The notes: generated from the sequence alone by a model not told the origin. A DNA stretch of 64,000 nucleotides from Shinella lacus (GCF_010994755.1 NZ_WHSB02000001.1:186001-250000), one strand, 5' to 3'. Counted from the stretch's first letter, positions 26,713 through 35,640 are shown. Numbers and translations: made by a program.

Positions 26713-28143
26713 CTAGCTGCCGGCATGAACCGGCGCCCGCAGCGCGCTCCACGGGCGGGCCAGCTCAAGGTCGCAGGCGACGCGCACCAGGGTCGCCTCG
26801 TCCGCAAAACGGCCGACGACCTGGATGCCGATCGGCATGCCGGTGCGGTCGAGGCCGAGCGGCAGGCTGACGGAGGGCTGGCCGGTGGCGTTGAAGGTGC
26901 CGAGGAAGGTGAAGAGCGTCGTATCGCCCTCGGAAAACGCCTGCGCCGTCAGGTCCTCGCGCGTCGTCGAGAACAGGCCGTGTTCCGGTGCCGTGACCGG
27001 CGTCGTCGGGGTCAGCAGGATATCGAAGCGCTGCGTGGCGACGGCCACGTCATGGCGGATTTTGCGCAGGACCTCGAAGACGTTGACGATCGCCGCCGGC
27101 GACATGGCGAGCGTCTGCTCCATCAGTTTCAGGATCACCGGCTCCAGCGTCGTAGCATCGAGCGGCTTGCCGAGCAGGCGGGCGAAGTCCGGCATTTCGG
27201 CAAGGCCGAGATTGAAGCCGCCCATGACGCCGACCATGATATCCTGCGGGTCTGCGGGCGCGCCGATTTCCTCGATCTCGTGGCCCATCTCGGCGAGAAG
27301 GGCTGCCGTTTCGTCGAGCACGGCCAGCACGTCTGGCGCAATCGGCACCCTGCCCCAGGCGGTGCGCGCGAGGCCGACGCGCAGCTTGCCGGTCGGCCGG
27401 TTCAGCTCCTCGACATAGGGACGCTCCGGCTCGCGGATGATGAAGGGATCGCCCGGCTCCGGGCCGGAAAACACGTCGAGCGCCGCCGCCATGTCGCGCA
27501 CCGTGCGGCAGACGACGAATTCGCGGGCGAGGCCGAAGAGCGAATCCTGACCGTCGGGGCCGCCGGAAACGCGGCCGCGCGAGGGATTGAGCCCGACCAG
27601 GCCGCACCAGCCGGCCGGAATGCGGATCGAGCCGCCGCCATCGGACGCGTGCGCGATCGGCACGACGCCGGCAGCGACCGCCGAGGCCGCACCGCCGGAG
27701 GAGCCGCCCGCCGAGCGGGTGAGATTCCAGGGATTGCCCGTGACGCCTTCCAGCAGGGTCTCGGTGAAGCCGGCAAAGGCGAATTCCGGCACGGCGCTGC
27801 GGCCGATGAGGCGCAGGCCGGCCGCCTTGGCGCGGGTGGTGTAGTAGCTGTCGAAGGTCGCGACATTGCCCTTCATCAGCCGGCTGCCGCATTCCTGAAG
27901 GCGCCCGGCCTCCTTGGAGCCGATATCCTTGCGCAGGAACGGCACGCCGGCGAAGACGCCCTCGTCCGGGCCGGTCACGTCTTCCGCATCAGCGTAGAAC
28001 TCGACGACCGCATTGATTTCGGGATCGACCTTTTCATGCGCCGCGCGGGCGAGCGCGGTCAGTTCGCGGGCGGAAATCTCCCGGCGCTTCACCAGATCGG
28101 CAAGTCCAGTCGCGTCATGGCTGCAATATTCGGAAAGGTTCAT
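26713..28143 (-). CDS. Amidase-signature family hydrolase
   Basis: A 476-residue amidase. The Ser-cisSer-Lys triad is visible: Lys in VPFLRKDIGSKE, and the glycine/serine-rich signature TRSAGGSSGGAASAVAAGVVPIAHASDGGGSIRIPAGWCGLVGLNPSRGRVS contains both serines (quoted in pieces: SAGGSSGGAAS and DGGGSIRIPA). It hydrolyses a C-N amide bond; the substrate is unknown. It may be co-transcribed with the LacI gene 14 bases downstream. Its ribosome site (AGGA) and start codon abut one arm of a long inverted repeat at 28144-28231. Confidence 0.86.
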   Translation of the reverse strand: MNLSEYCSHDATGLADLVKRREISARELTALARAAHEKVDPEINAVVEFYADAEDVTGPDEGVFAGVPFLRKDIGSKEAGRLQECGSRLMKGNVATFDSYYTTRAKAAGLRLIGRSAVPEFAFAGFTETLLEGVTGNPWNLTRSAGGSSGGAASAVAAGVVPIAHASDGGGSIRIPAGWCGLVGLNPSRGRVSGGPDGQDSLFGLAREFVVCRTVRDMAAALDVFSGPEPGDPFIIREPERPYVEELNRPTGKLRVGLARTAWGRVPIAPDVLAVLDETAALLAEMGHEIEEIGAPADPQDIMVGVMGGFNLGLAEMPDFARLLGKPLDATTLEPVILKLMEQTLAMSPAAIVNVFEVLRKIRHDVAVATQRFDILLTPTTPVTAPEHGLFSTTREDLTAQAFSEGDTTLFTFLGTFNATGQPSVSLPLGLDRTGMPIGIQVVGRFADEATLVRVACDLELARPWSALRAPVHAGS

Positions 28144-28231
28144 GGAAAATCCTGACGGTCATGACGCGGGACCGCCACACAAGCCAGCACTGGCGCTTTT
28201 GTCAACCGGCGCGCTGCCGTCAGGTTTTTCC
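28144..28231 (-). repeat. Long-range inverted repeat abutting the amidase start codon
   Basis: On the minus strand the arm GGAAAAACCTGACGG (28231-28217) contains the stop of the upstream small gene, and CCGTCAGGATTTTCC (28158-28144) ends at the base before the amidase ATG. The arms pair at 14 of 15 positions around a 58-base loop that itself contains GCCAG/CTGGC. The second arm includes the amidase Shine-Dalgarno sequence, so the folded form could hide it. Confidence 0.5.
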
Positions 28232-28498
28232 GGGCAGGATGTAATGCGTGCGCATCGTGCGGGCGTCGCGCGTCTCGATGGAAAGCCGGTCGCCGCGTTC
28301 GGCAAGCGCATTCAACTCCCGCAGCACGAGCGCATGGGCGAGCCCGAGATGGCGGGCGAAGGTGCGGCTGTCATGCGCGATGCCGAGCGACGCGGCGGCA
28401 AGAAGTCCCGCCTGGATCGCGCTCAGCCGCGGCTCCTCCGCTTGCAGCCGGGCGACGAGCGTCAGGAACTGCTCGGCATCCGGCACCGTGCCGGTCAC
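28220..28498 (-). CDS. Small protein coupled to the YdeP-like oxidoreductase; function unknown
   Basis: A 92-residue protein starting at GTG 28498, whose first bases overlap the oxidoreductase stop (GTGA). It has a helical pattern (DAEQFLTLVARLQAEEPRLSAIQAGLLAAASLGIAHDSRTFARHLGLAHALVLREL) that could be winged-helix-like, followed by a beta hairpin (DRLSIETRDARTMRTHYIL). Quoted in full here the helical part is about residues 8-64. I do not recognise the family. Tight coupling suggests a role with the molybdopterin enzyme, possibly as a regulator or accessory factor. Confidence 0.6.
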   Translation of the reverse strand: MTGTVPDAEQFLTLVARLQAEEPRLSAIQAGLLAAASLGIAHDSRTFARHLGLAHALVLRELNALAERGDRLSIETRDARTMRTHYILPGKT

Positions 28499-30789
28499 GC
28501 CGCCTCGCGCTTGCGGAAGGTCACCATGATCGACTTGGAGGTCGGCGTGTCGCTTTCCTCGCCCGCGCTGGCGAGCGGCACCAGCACGTTGAGTTCCGGA
28601 TAATAGCCGGCGATGCTGCCGCGCGGGATATCGTAGGGCACGAAGCGGAAATCGGGCGCGATGCGCGCGATCCCGTCGTCATGGTCGCCGACGACGTCGA
28701 TGCGGTCGCCCGCCTGCGCGCCCATGGCCTTCAGGTCTTCCGGGTGGATGAAGATGACCTGGCGTTCGCCATAGACGCCGCGATAACGGTCGTCGAGGCC
28801 ATAGACCGTCGTGTTGTACTGGTCGTGCGAGCGGAAGGTCTGTAGCGCAAAACGCCCGCCGCCCTTGCGCGCCTTCTGGTGCACGGTCTCTGCCGGCAGC
28901 GGACCGGAGAAGAAGGTCGCCTTTGCCGCAGGCGTATCCCATTCGCGGTGCGCGGCCGTGTTGCGCAGGTGGAAACCGCGCGGCTTGCGCAGGCGCCTGT
29001 TGAAATCCTCGAAGCCCGGAATGGTCGCCTCGATGGCGTCGCGGATGCGGTCGTAGTCCTCGGCGAGCGCCGTCCAGTCGATGGTGCCCTCGCCAACCGT
29101 CGCCCGCGCAATGCCGGCAATGATGGCGACTTCGGACTTGAGATGCGGCGAGGCCGGACGGTTGATGCCGGCCGAGCCATGCACCATGCTCATCGAATCC
29201 TCGACGCTGATGAGCTGCGAATTGCCCGCGGCGTTGAGGTCCATCTCGGTGCGGCCGAGGCAGGGCAGGATGAAGGAGACCTCGCCCGGCATCAGATGCG
29301 AATGGTTCGGCTTGGTGGCGACATGCACCGTCAGCTTGAGGCTGCTCAGCGCCTTTTCGACGAGCGCGCTATCCGGCGTGGCGCGGGCGAAATTGCCGCC
29401 GAGGCCGATGAAGGCCTTTGCCGAGCCGTCCAGCATGGCGCCGATCGCCGAGAGCACGTTGTGCCCGTGCTTGCGCGGCACTGCGAAGCCGAAATGTTTT
29501 TCCAGCGCGTCGAGGAAGGCTTGCGAGGGCTTCTCGTTGATGCCGACGGTGCGATCGCCCTGCACGTTGGAATGGCCGCGCACCGGGCAGAGGCCGGCGC
29601 CGGGCCGGCCGATATTGCCGCGCAGGAACATGAAGTTGGCGATCTCGCGGATCGTCGCGACGGAATGCAGGTGCTGCGTCACCCCCATCGCCCAGGTGCA
29701 GATGACGCGCTCGGCCTTGATGTAGACCTCGGCGGCGCGCTCGATCTCGGCGCGCGTCAGGCCGGACTGGTCCTCGATCTCGGCCCAGCCCGTCGCCTCT
29801 ACGGCGGCGCGATACTCGGCAAGACCGGCGCAATGTTCAGCCAGGAAGGCGTGGTCGAGCACGCTCGGCAGGCCGGCGGCCACCGCCGCGTCCTCGGCGG
29901 CGAACACCACCTTCGCCATGCCGCGCACGGCCGCCATGTCTCCGCCGAGCTGCGGCTGGAAATAATGGCTGGCAATATCCGTCGCGCCGCCGCGCAGCAT
30001 CTCGATCTTGTCCTGCGGATCGGAGAAGCGCTCCAGGCCGCGCTCGCGGATGGGATTGAAGACGACGATGCGGGCGCCGCGCATGGCGGCCCGGCGCAGG
30101 TCGCCCAGCATGCGCGGATGGTTGGTGCCGGGGTTCTGGCCGATCACGAAGACCGCATCCGCCGCCTCGAAATCTTCGAGCAGTACCGTTCCCTTGCCGA
30201 CGCCGATCGCCTGGCGCAGCCCGACGCCGCTCGCCTCGTGGCACATGTTCGAGCAGTCCGGGAAATTGTTGGTGCCGTAGGCGCGCACGAACAGCTGGTA
30301 AAGATAGGCCGCCTCGTTGCTGGCGCGGCCGGACGTGTAGAATTCCGCACGGTCGGGATTGTCGAGACCTTTCAGGATGCCGCCGATTTCGGCGAAGGCA
30401 TCCTCCCAGGCGACCGGCAGATAACGATCGCTCGCCGCGTCGTAGCGCATCGGGTGCGTCAGGCGGCCGTTGAGCTCCAGCTCGTAATCCGTCAGCCGGC
30501 GCAGTTCCGAAACGGTATGGGCGGCGAAGAAGGCCGGCGAAGCGCGTTTTTCCGTCGCTTCCCAGGCGACGGCCTTCACGCCGTTTTCGCAGAATTCGAA
30601 GGAGGAGCCGTGTTCGGGATCGCCCCAGGCGCAGCCCGGGCAATCAAAACCGTCCGGCTGGTTAGCCTTCAGCAGGGTGCGCGCGCCGGAGATCGGCATG
30701 CCGCTCTCCAGAAGCCTTTTGCCGCAACTCTTCAACGCTCCCCAGCCACCGGCTGCGGAGGATTTCTTGCCGATAAAAGTCGTTGTCAT
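28495..30789 (-). CDS. FdhF/YdeP-family molybdopterin oxidoreductase
   Basis: A 764-residue cytoplasmic molybdopterin-guanine-dinucleotide enzyme. The N-terminus has DCPGCAWGDPEH and FEFCENGVKAV, the YdeP pattern in place of a full CxxCxxxC cluster motif. Downstream are AFAEIGGIL, VFVIGQNPGTNHPRML, YSHYFQPQLGGD-like and WAMGVTQHLHSVATIREIANFMFLRGNIGRPGAG, then a C-terminal cofactor-capping domain with FALQTFRSHDQYNTTVYGLDDRYRGV. It resembles formate dehydrogenase H and YdeP, the latter linked to acid resistance in enterobacteria; the reaction is not established. An Lrp regulator lies 70 bases upstream on the same strand. Confidence 0.85.
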   Translation of the reverse strand: MTTTFIGKKSSAAGGWGALKSCGKRLLESGMPISGARTLLKANQPDGFDCPGCAWGDPEHGSSFEFCENGVKAVAWEATEKRASPAFFAAHTVSELRRLTDYELELNGRLTHPMRYDAASDRYLPVAWEDAFAEIGGILKGLDNPDRAEFYTSGRASNEAAYLYQLFVRAYGTNNFPDCSNMCHEASGVGLRQAIGVGKGTVLLEDFEAADAVFVIGQNPGTNHPRMLGDLRRAAMRGARIVVFNPIRERGLERFSDPQDKIEMLRGGATDIASHYFQPQLGGDMAAVRGMAKVVFAAEDAAVAAGLPSVLDHAFLAEHCAGLAEYRAAVEATGWAEIEDQSGLTRAEIERAAEVYIKAERVICTWAMGVTQHLHSVATIREIANFMFLRGNIGRPGAGLCPVRGHSNVQGDRTVGINEKPSQAFLDALEKHFGFAVPRKHGHNVLSAIGAMLDGSAKAFIGLGGNFARATPDSALVEKALSSLKLTVHVATKPNHSHLMPGEVSFILPCLGRTEMDLNAAGNSQLISVEDSMSMVHGSAGINRPASPHLKSEVAIIAGIARATVGEGTIDWTALAEDYDRIRDAIEATIPGFEDFNRRLRKPRGFHLRNTAAHREWDTPAAKATFFSGPLPAETVHQKARKGGGRFALQTFRSHDQYNTTVYGLDDRYRGVYGERQVIFIHPEDLKAMGAQAGDRIDVVGDHDDGIARIAPDFRFVPYDIPRGSIAGYYPELNVLVPLASAGEESDTPTSKSIMVTFRKREAA

Positions 30790-30859
30790 GACTCATGTAT
30801 TATCGACAGCAGGGCGGGGATCAAGGCGACTGTCACGATGGCTTGATAGTCAATTCCTA

Positions 30860-31336
30860 TCAAAACGGCAGACGAGCATTCTCCTTCACTTCCTTCATGA
30901 CGAAGAAGGTGCGCGTCTGGCGCACGCCGGGCAGCGCGATCAGCTTCTGGCCATGCAGCTTGTTGAAATCCGCCATGTCGCGCACGCGGATTTTCAAGAG
31001 ATAATCGAAATCGCCGGCAACCAGGTTGCAGTCGAGCACTTCCTTCATCGCCATCACCGCGCCCTCGAAGGCGGCAAAACTCTCGGGCGTCGACCGGTCG
31101 AGCACCACGCCGACCATGACAAGCGCGCCGAGACCGACCGCGGCCGGCGCCACTTCGGCCCGCACACCGGTGATGTAACCCTCGTCGAAAAGCCTCTGCG
31201 TGCGCCTGTGGCAAGTGGCCGGACTGGCATTCACGCGCTCGGCGAGATCGGCATTGGAAAGCCGGCCCTCGGATTGCAGGGCGCGCAGGATCTTCAGGTC
31301 AATCCTGTCAAAACCCTCTTCGGAAGAATCTTTCAT
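30860..31336 (-). CDS. acdR: Lrp/AsnC-family regulator, probable AcdR
   Basis: A 158-residue Lrp-type regulator with an N-terminal winged helix (DRIDLKILRALQSEGRLSNADLAERVNASPATCHRRTQRL, residues about 9-48; the recognition helix is SPATCHRRTQ) and a C-terminal RAM effector domain (VMVGVVLD, VAGDFDYLLKIRVRDMADF). It is divergent from acdS across 139 bases. That arrangement matches the Lrp-like AcdR activator of ACC deaminase genes, which is why the symbol is offered. A role in controlling the YdeP-like gene downstream on the same strand is also possible. Confidence 0.78.
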   Translation of the reverse strand: MKDSSEEGFDRIDLKILRALQSEGRLSNADLAERVNASPATCHRRTQRLFDEGYITGVRAEVAPAAVGLGALVMVGVVLDRSTPESFAAFEGAVMAMKEVLDCNLVAGDFDYLLKIRVRDMADFNKLHGQKLIALPGVRQTRTFFVMKEVKENARLPF

Positions 31337-31475
31337 TTTTCACCACTCAATCCGAAAAATTAAATCACCAGTGCACAAATCTATCGGTTCTTTGGAAAAA
31401 CGGCCACAAAAATAGAGAGCACCTTCCACACGGTTTCTGCCATCTTTCCTTGGCAAAATCGGAACGGAGGACACA
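31337..31475. promoter_or_regulatory. Divergent acdR/acdS control region
   Basis: A 139-base AT-richer gap between two divergent starts. acdS has GGAGG 5 bases before its ATG. A-tracts and T-tracts (for example near 31337-31345 and 31394-31415) fit Lrp-type wrapping sites, but no clear palindrome or sigma-54 site was found by eye. Confidence 0.5.
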
Positions 31476-32495
31476 ATGTCACTGCTCGAAAAATTCGAAC
31501 GCTACCCGCTCACCTTCGGCCCGACGCCGATCGAGCATCTGCCGCGGTTGTCGGCCGCAATCGGCGGCAAGGTTCAGATCTACGCCAAGCGGGATGATTG
31601 CAATTCCGGCCTCGCCATGGGCGGCAACAAGCTGAGGAAGCTCGAATATATCGTGCCGGACGCCATCGCCTCGGGTGCCGATACGCTGGTCTCGATCGGC
31701 GGTGTGCAATCGAACCACACGCGCATGGTGGCCGCCACGGCTGCGAAGATCGGCATGAAATGCGTGGTCATCCAGGAAAAATGGGTGCCGCATTACGATG
31801 CCGTCTACGACCGCGTCGGCAATATCCTGATGACGCGGCTGATGGGGGCGGACAGCCGGCTGGTCGACGACGGTTTCGACATCGGCATCCGCAAGAGCTG
31901 GGAAGACGCCATCCAGTCGGTGAAGGATGCCGGCGGCAAGCCCTACCCGATCCCCGCCGGCGCCTCGGTGCACAAATACGGCGCGCTCGGCTATGTCGGC
32001 TTCGCCGAGGAGGTCGCGGCGCAGGAGAAGGAACTCGGCTTCACCTTCGATTACATTGTCGTCTGCGTCGTCACCGGATCGACCCAGGGCGGCATGATCG
32101 TCGGCTTCGCCGCGCAGGACCGTGCCGATCGGGTAATCGGCATCGATGCCTCCGGCACGCTCGACCAGACCCGCGCGCAAGTGCGCGGCATCGTCGATGC
32201 AACGGCCGAACTGGTTGGCCTCGGCCGGGCGATCCGCGAGGACGAGATCGTCATCAACCCCGATTATGCCTATCCGGCCTATGGCGTGCCGTCGGAAGAG
32301 ACCAATGCGGCGATCCGGCTTGCCGCCCGCACCGAGGCGATGATCACCGACCCGGTCTACGAGGGCAAATCCATGCAGGGCATGATCGACCTCGCGCAGA
32401 AAGGCTTCTTCCCCGAGGGCTCCAAAGTGCTCTACGCCCATCTCGGCGGCGCCCCGGCGCTGAACGGCTACAGCTACTACTACAAGGACGGCTGA
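31476..32495 (+). CDS. acdS: 1-aminocyclopropane-1-carboxylate deaminase
   Basis: A 339-residue fold type II PLP enzyme. It cleaves ACC, the plant ethylene precursor, to 2-oxobutyrate and ammonia. The PLP lysine is in [15 protein letters not shown]; the [14 protein letters not shown] segment binds the substrate carboxylate; and GKSMQGMID and [14 protein letters not shown] near the C-terminus are standard AcdS signatures. The start [20 protein letters not shown] is nearly diagnostic. It carries its own divergent Lrp-type regulator and is followed by a large nested hairpin. The gene lets root-associated bacteria lower plant ethylene and use ACC as nitrogen. Confidence 0.95.
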   Translation: MSLLEKFERYPLTFGPTPIEHLPRLSAAIGGKVQIYAKRDDCNSGLAMGGNKLRKLEYIVPDAIASGADTLVSIGGVQSNHTRMVAATAAKIGMKCVVIQEKWVPHYDAVYDRVGNILMTRLMGADSRLVDDGFDIGIRKSWEDAIQSVKDAGGKPYPIPAGASVHKYGALGYVGFAEEVAAQEKELGFTFDYIVVCVVTGSTQGGMIVGFAAQDRADRVIGIDASGTLDQTRAQVRGIVDATAELVGLGRAIREDEIVINPDYAYPAYGVPSEETNAAIRLAARTEAMITDPVYEGKSMQGMIDLAQKGFFPEGSKVLYAHLGGAPALNGYSYYYKDG

Positions 32496-32522
32496 CCGCC
32501 GGCTCGATCCAAAAACCCCATT

Positions 32523-32577
32523 GAAGACGAACGGCCCGGCGCTGCCGCCACGGCAGCTAGCGGTGGCGTTCGTCTTC
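32523..32577. repeat. Nested inverted repeat downstream of acdS
   Basis: Outer arms GAAGACGAACG (32523-32533) and CGTTCGTCTTC (32567-32577) pair perfectly over 11 bp. Inside is a second perfect hairpin, GCTGCCG (32541-32547) with CGGCAGC (32551-32557) and a 3-base loop. It lies 28 bases after the acdS stop. No T-run follows on the plus strand; on the minus strand GGGGTTTTT follows. It may end or protect the acdS transcript. Confidence 0.55.
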
Positions 32578-32659
32578 CAAAACGAGAAGCGTCGCTTCCT
32601 TGAGGCAAGACGCCACCCCCAGGGGACGATCCCACCAACCCAAGGAAAGGACTTTTGAA

Positions 32660-33415
32660 ATGCGCAAGACATCCATTCTGCTCGCCGCCCTGGCAAGCAT
32701 TGCGCTCGGCCCTGTCGGGCAGGCGTTTGCGGAACCCGTTAGGAACGTCGTGATCGTGCATGGCGCGCTTGCCGATGGTTCCGGCTGGCGCAAGGTATTC
32801 GACCGGCTGACGGCCAAGGGCTTCAAGGTCACCGTCGTCCAGCCGCCGATGACCTCGCTGGAAGACGACGTCGCCGCGACGAAGCGTATCCTTGACCAGC
32901 AGGACGGGCCGTCGGTGCTCGTCGGCCATAGCTATGGCGGCATGATCGTCACCGAAGCAGGCACCGCGGACAATGTCGCGGGCCTCGTCTATGTCGCGGC
33001 GTTCCAGCCGGATGCGGGCGAAACCCTGCTCGACCTCGCCGGCAAAACGCCGGCCGCGACCAAGGCCATCATGGCGACGAAGGACGATTATCTCTTCCTC
33101 GACCCGGCCGCCTTCGCCGCCGATTTCGCGGCCGATATCCCGGCGGACGAGGCCCGCTTCATGGCCCACTCCCAGGTCTACCCCGCCAAGGCGGCGTTCG
33201 AGACCAAAATCACGGCGCCGGCCTGGAAGAGCCGCAAGAGCTGGGCGCTGATCGCAACCGACGACCGCGCCATCCACCCCGACCTGATGCGCGACATGGC
33301 CAAGCGCGCCGGCAGCGAGCCGGTCGAGGTGAAGGCGAGCCATGCCGTCTTCATGTCACAACCGGCAGCGGTCGCCGACCTGATCGAGAAGGCCGCGACC
33401 ACGCTTTCGGATTGA
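32660..33415 (+). CDS. Secreted alpha/beta hydrolase
   Basis: A 251-residue hydrolase with a signal peptide of about 24 residues (MRKTSILLAALASIALGP then QAFA-E). ATG 32660 follows GGAAAGGAC; the upstream in-frame frame has no such site. The oxyanion region is VIVHGALADGSGW, the nucleophile elbow is VGHSYGG, and the catalytic His is in VKASHAVFMSQP. It resembles small esterase-like proteins often annotated only as alpha/beta hydrolase. It is flanked by nested inverted repeats on both sides, suggesting an independent transcription unit. Confidence 0.85.
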   Translation: MRKTSILLAALASIALGPVGQAFAEPVRNVVIVHGALADGSGWRKVFDRLTAKGFKVTVVQPPMTSLEDDVAATKRILDQQDGPSVLVGHSYGGMIVTEAGTADNVAGLVYVAAFQPDAGETLLDLAGKTPAATKAIMATKDDYLFLDPAAFAADFAADIPADEARFMAHSQVYPAKAAFETKITAPAWKSRKSWALIATDDRAIHPDLMRDMAKRAGSEPVEVKASHAVFMSQPAAVADLIEKAATTLSD

Positions 33416-33458
33416 TGCACTGCGGCGTTAGGGGCCATGCCATTGGCGACACGGGATT

Positions 33459-33490
33459 TTCCGCCGGAGGGCAATTGCCTTTCGGCGGAA
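33459..33490. repeat. Nested palindrome between the hydrolase and antiporter genes
   Basis: Outer arms TTCCGCCG (33459-33466) and CGGCGGAA (33483-33490) enclose a second perfect palindrome GGCAATTGCC (33470-33479). It starts 44 bases after the hydrolase stop. No T-run follows. It could be a transcript-end hairpin or a protein-binding site upstream of the antiporter gene. Confidence 0.5.
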
Positions 33491-33541
33491 TGCGCTTTGT
33501 AATGAAGCCGACGGTAATAAAGCCGTTCGGGACAGAAGCGC

Positions 33542-35125
33542 ATGGATCCTACACATTTGTTCGAACTCGTGATCGGGATGTTCCTGGCGATCATCGTGCT
33601 GCACTATGCGGCCCACCGGCTCGGGCTGCCGCCTTCCGTGGCGCTGCTCGCGGGCGGTGCGTTGCTGGCCTTCGCGCCGGGCCTGCCCACCATCGAAGTC
33701 GATCCGGAGCTGGTTCTCATCATCTTCCTGCCGCCGCTGCTGATGGACGGTGCCTGGTTCATCGCGCTCGGCCGCCTGCGCCGCCACATGATCGGCATCG
33801 CCTCGCTCGCCGTCGGTGCCGTGGTCTTCACCTGTGTCGTCGTGGCCGTGGTCACCCATCTGCTGTTCCCCTCGCTGCCCTGGGCCGCCTGCGCGGCGCT
33901 CGGCGCCATCGTCTCGCCGCCCGATGCGGTCTCCGCCCGCGCCGTGCTGCAGCAGGTGAAACTGCCGCGGCGCCTGCAGATCCTGCTCGAAGGCGAAAGC
34001 CTGTTCAACGATGCGAGCGGCCTCGTGCTCTTCCGCTTCACCATCGCCGCCGCCGTCACCGGCGCCTTCAGCACGGTGGATGCGGTCGGAAGCTTCTTCG
34101 TTCTGGCAATCGGCGGTGCGCTGGTCGGCATCGCCATCGGCACGGTCTGGGTGCTGCTCGTGCGCCGCCTTGAAGACGACTACCTGATCATCGCCGCCAC
34201 GGCGCTGCTCTCCTGGACATCCTACCTGCTCGGCGAATTCTTCCACGTCTCGGGCGTCATCGCCACCGTGACCACCGGCCTCATCGCCGGCTGGCACCAG
34301 CACACCGTCTTTTCCGCCGCCACCCGCATGCGCGGCACCTCCTTCTGGACCGTGCTGGTCTTCCTGATGGAGGCCGCGGTCTTCATCCTGATCGGCCTCT
34401 CGCTGCGTGGCGTCGTGGAGCGCGGCGGCGGCATCGACGTCGTGGTCGCCACAATGGGATTGCCGATCCTCGTCATCCTCATCGCGCTGACGCTCGCGCG
34501 CTTCGCCTGGGTGTTCGGCTCCGACTATGTGATCAGGCTGTGCAACATGCTGGGGATCGATCGCTATACGCCGCTCGGCGCCCGCGGCTCCACCGTGCTC
34601 GGCTGGGCGGGTGTGCGCGGCGTGGTCACGCTGGCGCTGGCGCTCTCCGTGCCGGAAGGCTTTCCGGGCCGCGATTTCATCCTCGTCACATCCTTCGCCG
34701 TCATCCTCGGAACCGTGCTGATCCAGGGCACGACCCTGGGCAAGGTGATCGCCTGGGCGAAGCTCAGCGAGCCGGCCTCGGAAAAGCCACGGCTCACCAT
34801 GAGCCAGACCGAAGCTGCCATGGCGCAGGCACAGTTCGTGGTCGTACGAAGCCGGGCATACGATGGAGACGGCAATCTCGTCCACCCGCAATTGCTGGAG
34901 CGCTACCAGCGCAGGGCGACATCGATCGTCGACTATGCCGAGCGCACGGAAGACTACACGCCGGTTCTCCATGCCCATTTCGACCTGGTGCTCGAAGCCG
35001 TCGCCACCGGCCGCCGCGAACTCATCCGCCTCCACCGGGCCGGCGAGATCGACGACGAGACGCTGCACGAACTGGAACGCGACCTCGACCTCGAAGAACT
35101 GAGCGCCATTTCCGCCAAGGCATGA
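33542..35125 (+). CDS. CPA1-family Na+/H+ antiporter
   Basis: A 527-residue integral membrane exchanger. The N-terminal 400 residues have about 12 hydrophobic segments and family motifs LPPLLMDGAWFIAL, IVSPPDAVSA and GESLFNDASGLVLFRFTI, where the ND pair is the ion-binding site. The C-terminal 100 or so residues are a soluble charged tail. It exchanges monovalent cations for protons in the inner membrane and would help with salt and pH stress. GGGACAG precedes the ATG. It converges with the downstream Lrp gene across 12 bases. Confidence 0.88.
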   Translation: MDPTHLFELVIGMFLAIIVLHYAAHRLGLPPSVALLAGGALLAFAPGLPTIEVDPELVLIIFLPPLLMDGAWFIALGRLRRHMIGIASLAVGAVVFTCVVVAVVTHLLFPSLPWAACAALGAIVSPPDAVSARAVLQQVKLPRRLQILLEGESLFNDASGLVLFRFTIAAAVTGAFSTVDAVGSFFVLAIGGALVGIAIGTVWVLLVRRLEDDYLIIAATALLSWTSYLLGEFFHVSGVIATVTTGLIAGWHQHTVFSAATRMRGTSFWTVLVFLMEAAVFILIGLSLRGVVERGGGIDVVVATMGLPILVILIALTLARFAWVFGSDYVIRLCNMLGIDRYTPLGARGSTVLGWAGVRGVVTLALALSVPEGFPGRDFILVTSFAVILGTVLIQGTTLGKVIAWAKLSEPASEKPRLTMSQTEAAMAQAQFVVVRSRAYDGDGNLVHPQLLERYQRRATSIVDYAERTEDYTPVLHAHFDLVLEAVATGRRELIRLHRAGEIDDETLHELERDLDLEELSAISAKA

Positions 35126-35137
35126 CCGCCCCCGCCC

Positions 35138-35638
35138 TCACGCCCCGCGGCCGGCCTTCAGATGGCCGGTCGGCAGCGCCGTCGTATATTTGATCTGGCC
35201 GAGCGCGAAGCTGGAGCGGATATTGGCAACGCCGGGAATGCGGGTAAGAAAATCGACCACCAGCGCCTGGAACTTCATCAGGTCCTCGACGACCACCCGC
35301 AGCATGTAGTCCGCCTCTCCGGTCATCAGGTAACATTCGACGATCTCGGGCTTGGTGCGGATCGCGGCGTTGAAGACGTCGAGCGATTCCCGGTCCTGCT
35401 GCTTCAGCGAGACCTGCACGAAGACATTGACCGCGAGCCCCAGCGCCTGCGCATCGACCAGCGCCACCGAGCCCTTGATGACGCCGCTTTCCTTGAGATC
35501 GTTGACGCGCCGCCAGCAGGGCGACGCCGAAAGCCCCGTCGCCTCCGCCAGCTCCGAAATGCTCATCTCGGCATTCTGCTGCAACAGGTCGAGGATGCGG
35601 ATGGAAGCGGAATCGAGCGCGGGTTTCGAGGGGGGCAT
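35138..35638 (-). CDS. Lrp/AsnC-family regulator (MdeR-like position)
   Basis: A 166-residue Lrp-type regulator. The helix-turn-helix is SISELAEATGLSASPCWRRVNDL, preceded by RILDLLQQNAEM; the C-terminal RAM domain includes VNVFVQVSLK and YLMTGEADYMLRVVVEDL. It is divergent from the E1-like gene across 128 bases that hold repeated CGGTCAA heptamers. The pair resembles the regulator and 2-oxobutyrate dehydrogenase E1-like genes mdeR and mdeB of pseudomonads, but no methionine gamma-lyase gene is here. Confidence 0.85.
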   Translation of the reverse strand: MPPSKPALDSASIRILDLLQQNAEMSISELAEATGLSASPCWRRVNDLKESGVIKGSVALVDAQALGLAVNVFVQVSLKQQDRESLDVFNAAIRTKPEIVECYLMTGEADYMLRVVVEDLMKFQALVVDFLTRIPGVANIRSSFALGQIKYTTALPTGHLKAGRGA

Positions 35639-35640
35639 AA

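Noticed and set aside
28879..30846. A 655-codon plus-strand open frame
   Set aside because: It is antisense to the YdeP-type oxidoreductase gene and has the repetitive Ala/Arg/Gly/Asp composition typical of shadows in GC-rich DNA; no family motif or ribosome site.
32523..33490. A small transposable element carrying the secreted hydrolase
   Set aside because: The flanking inverted repeats differ from each other in sequence, no target duplication was seen and there is no transposase.
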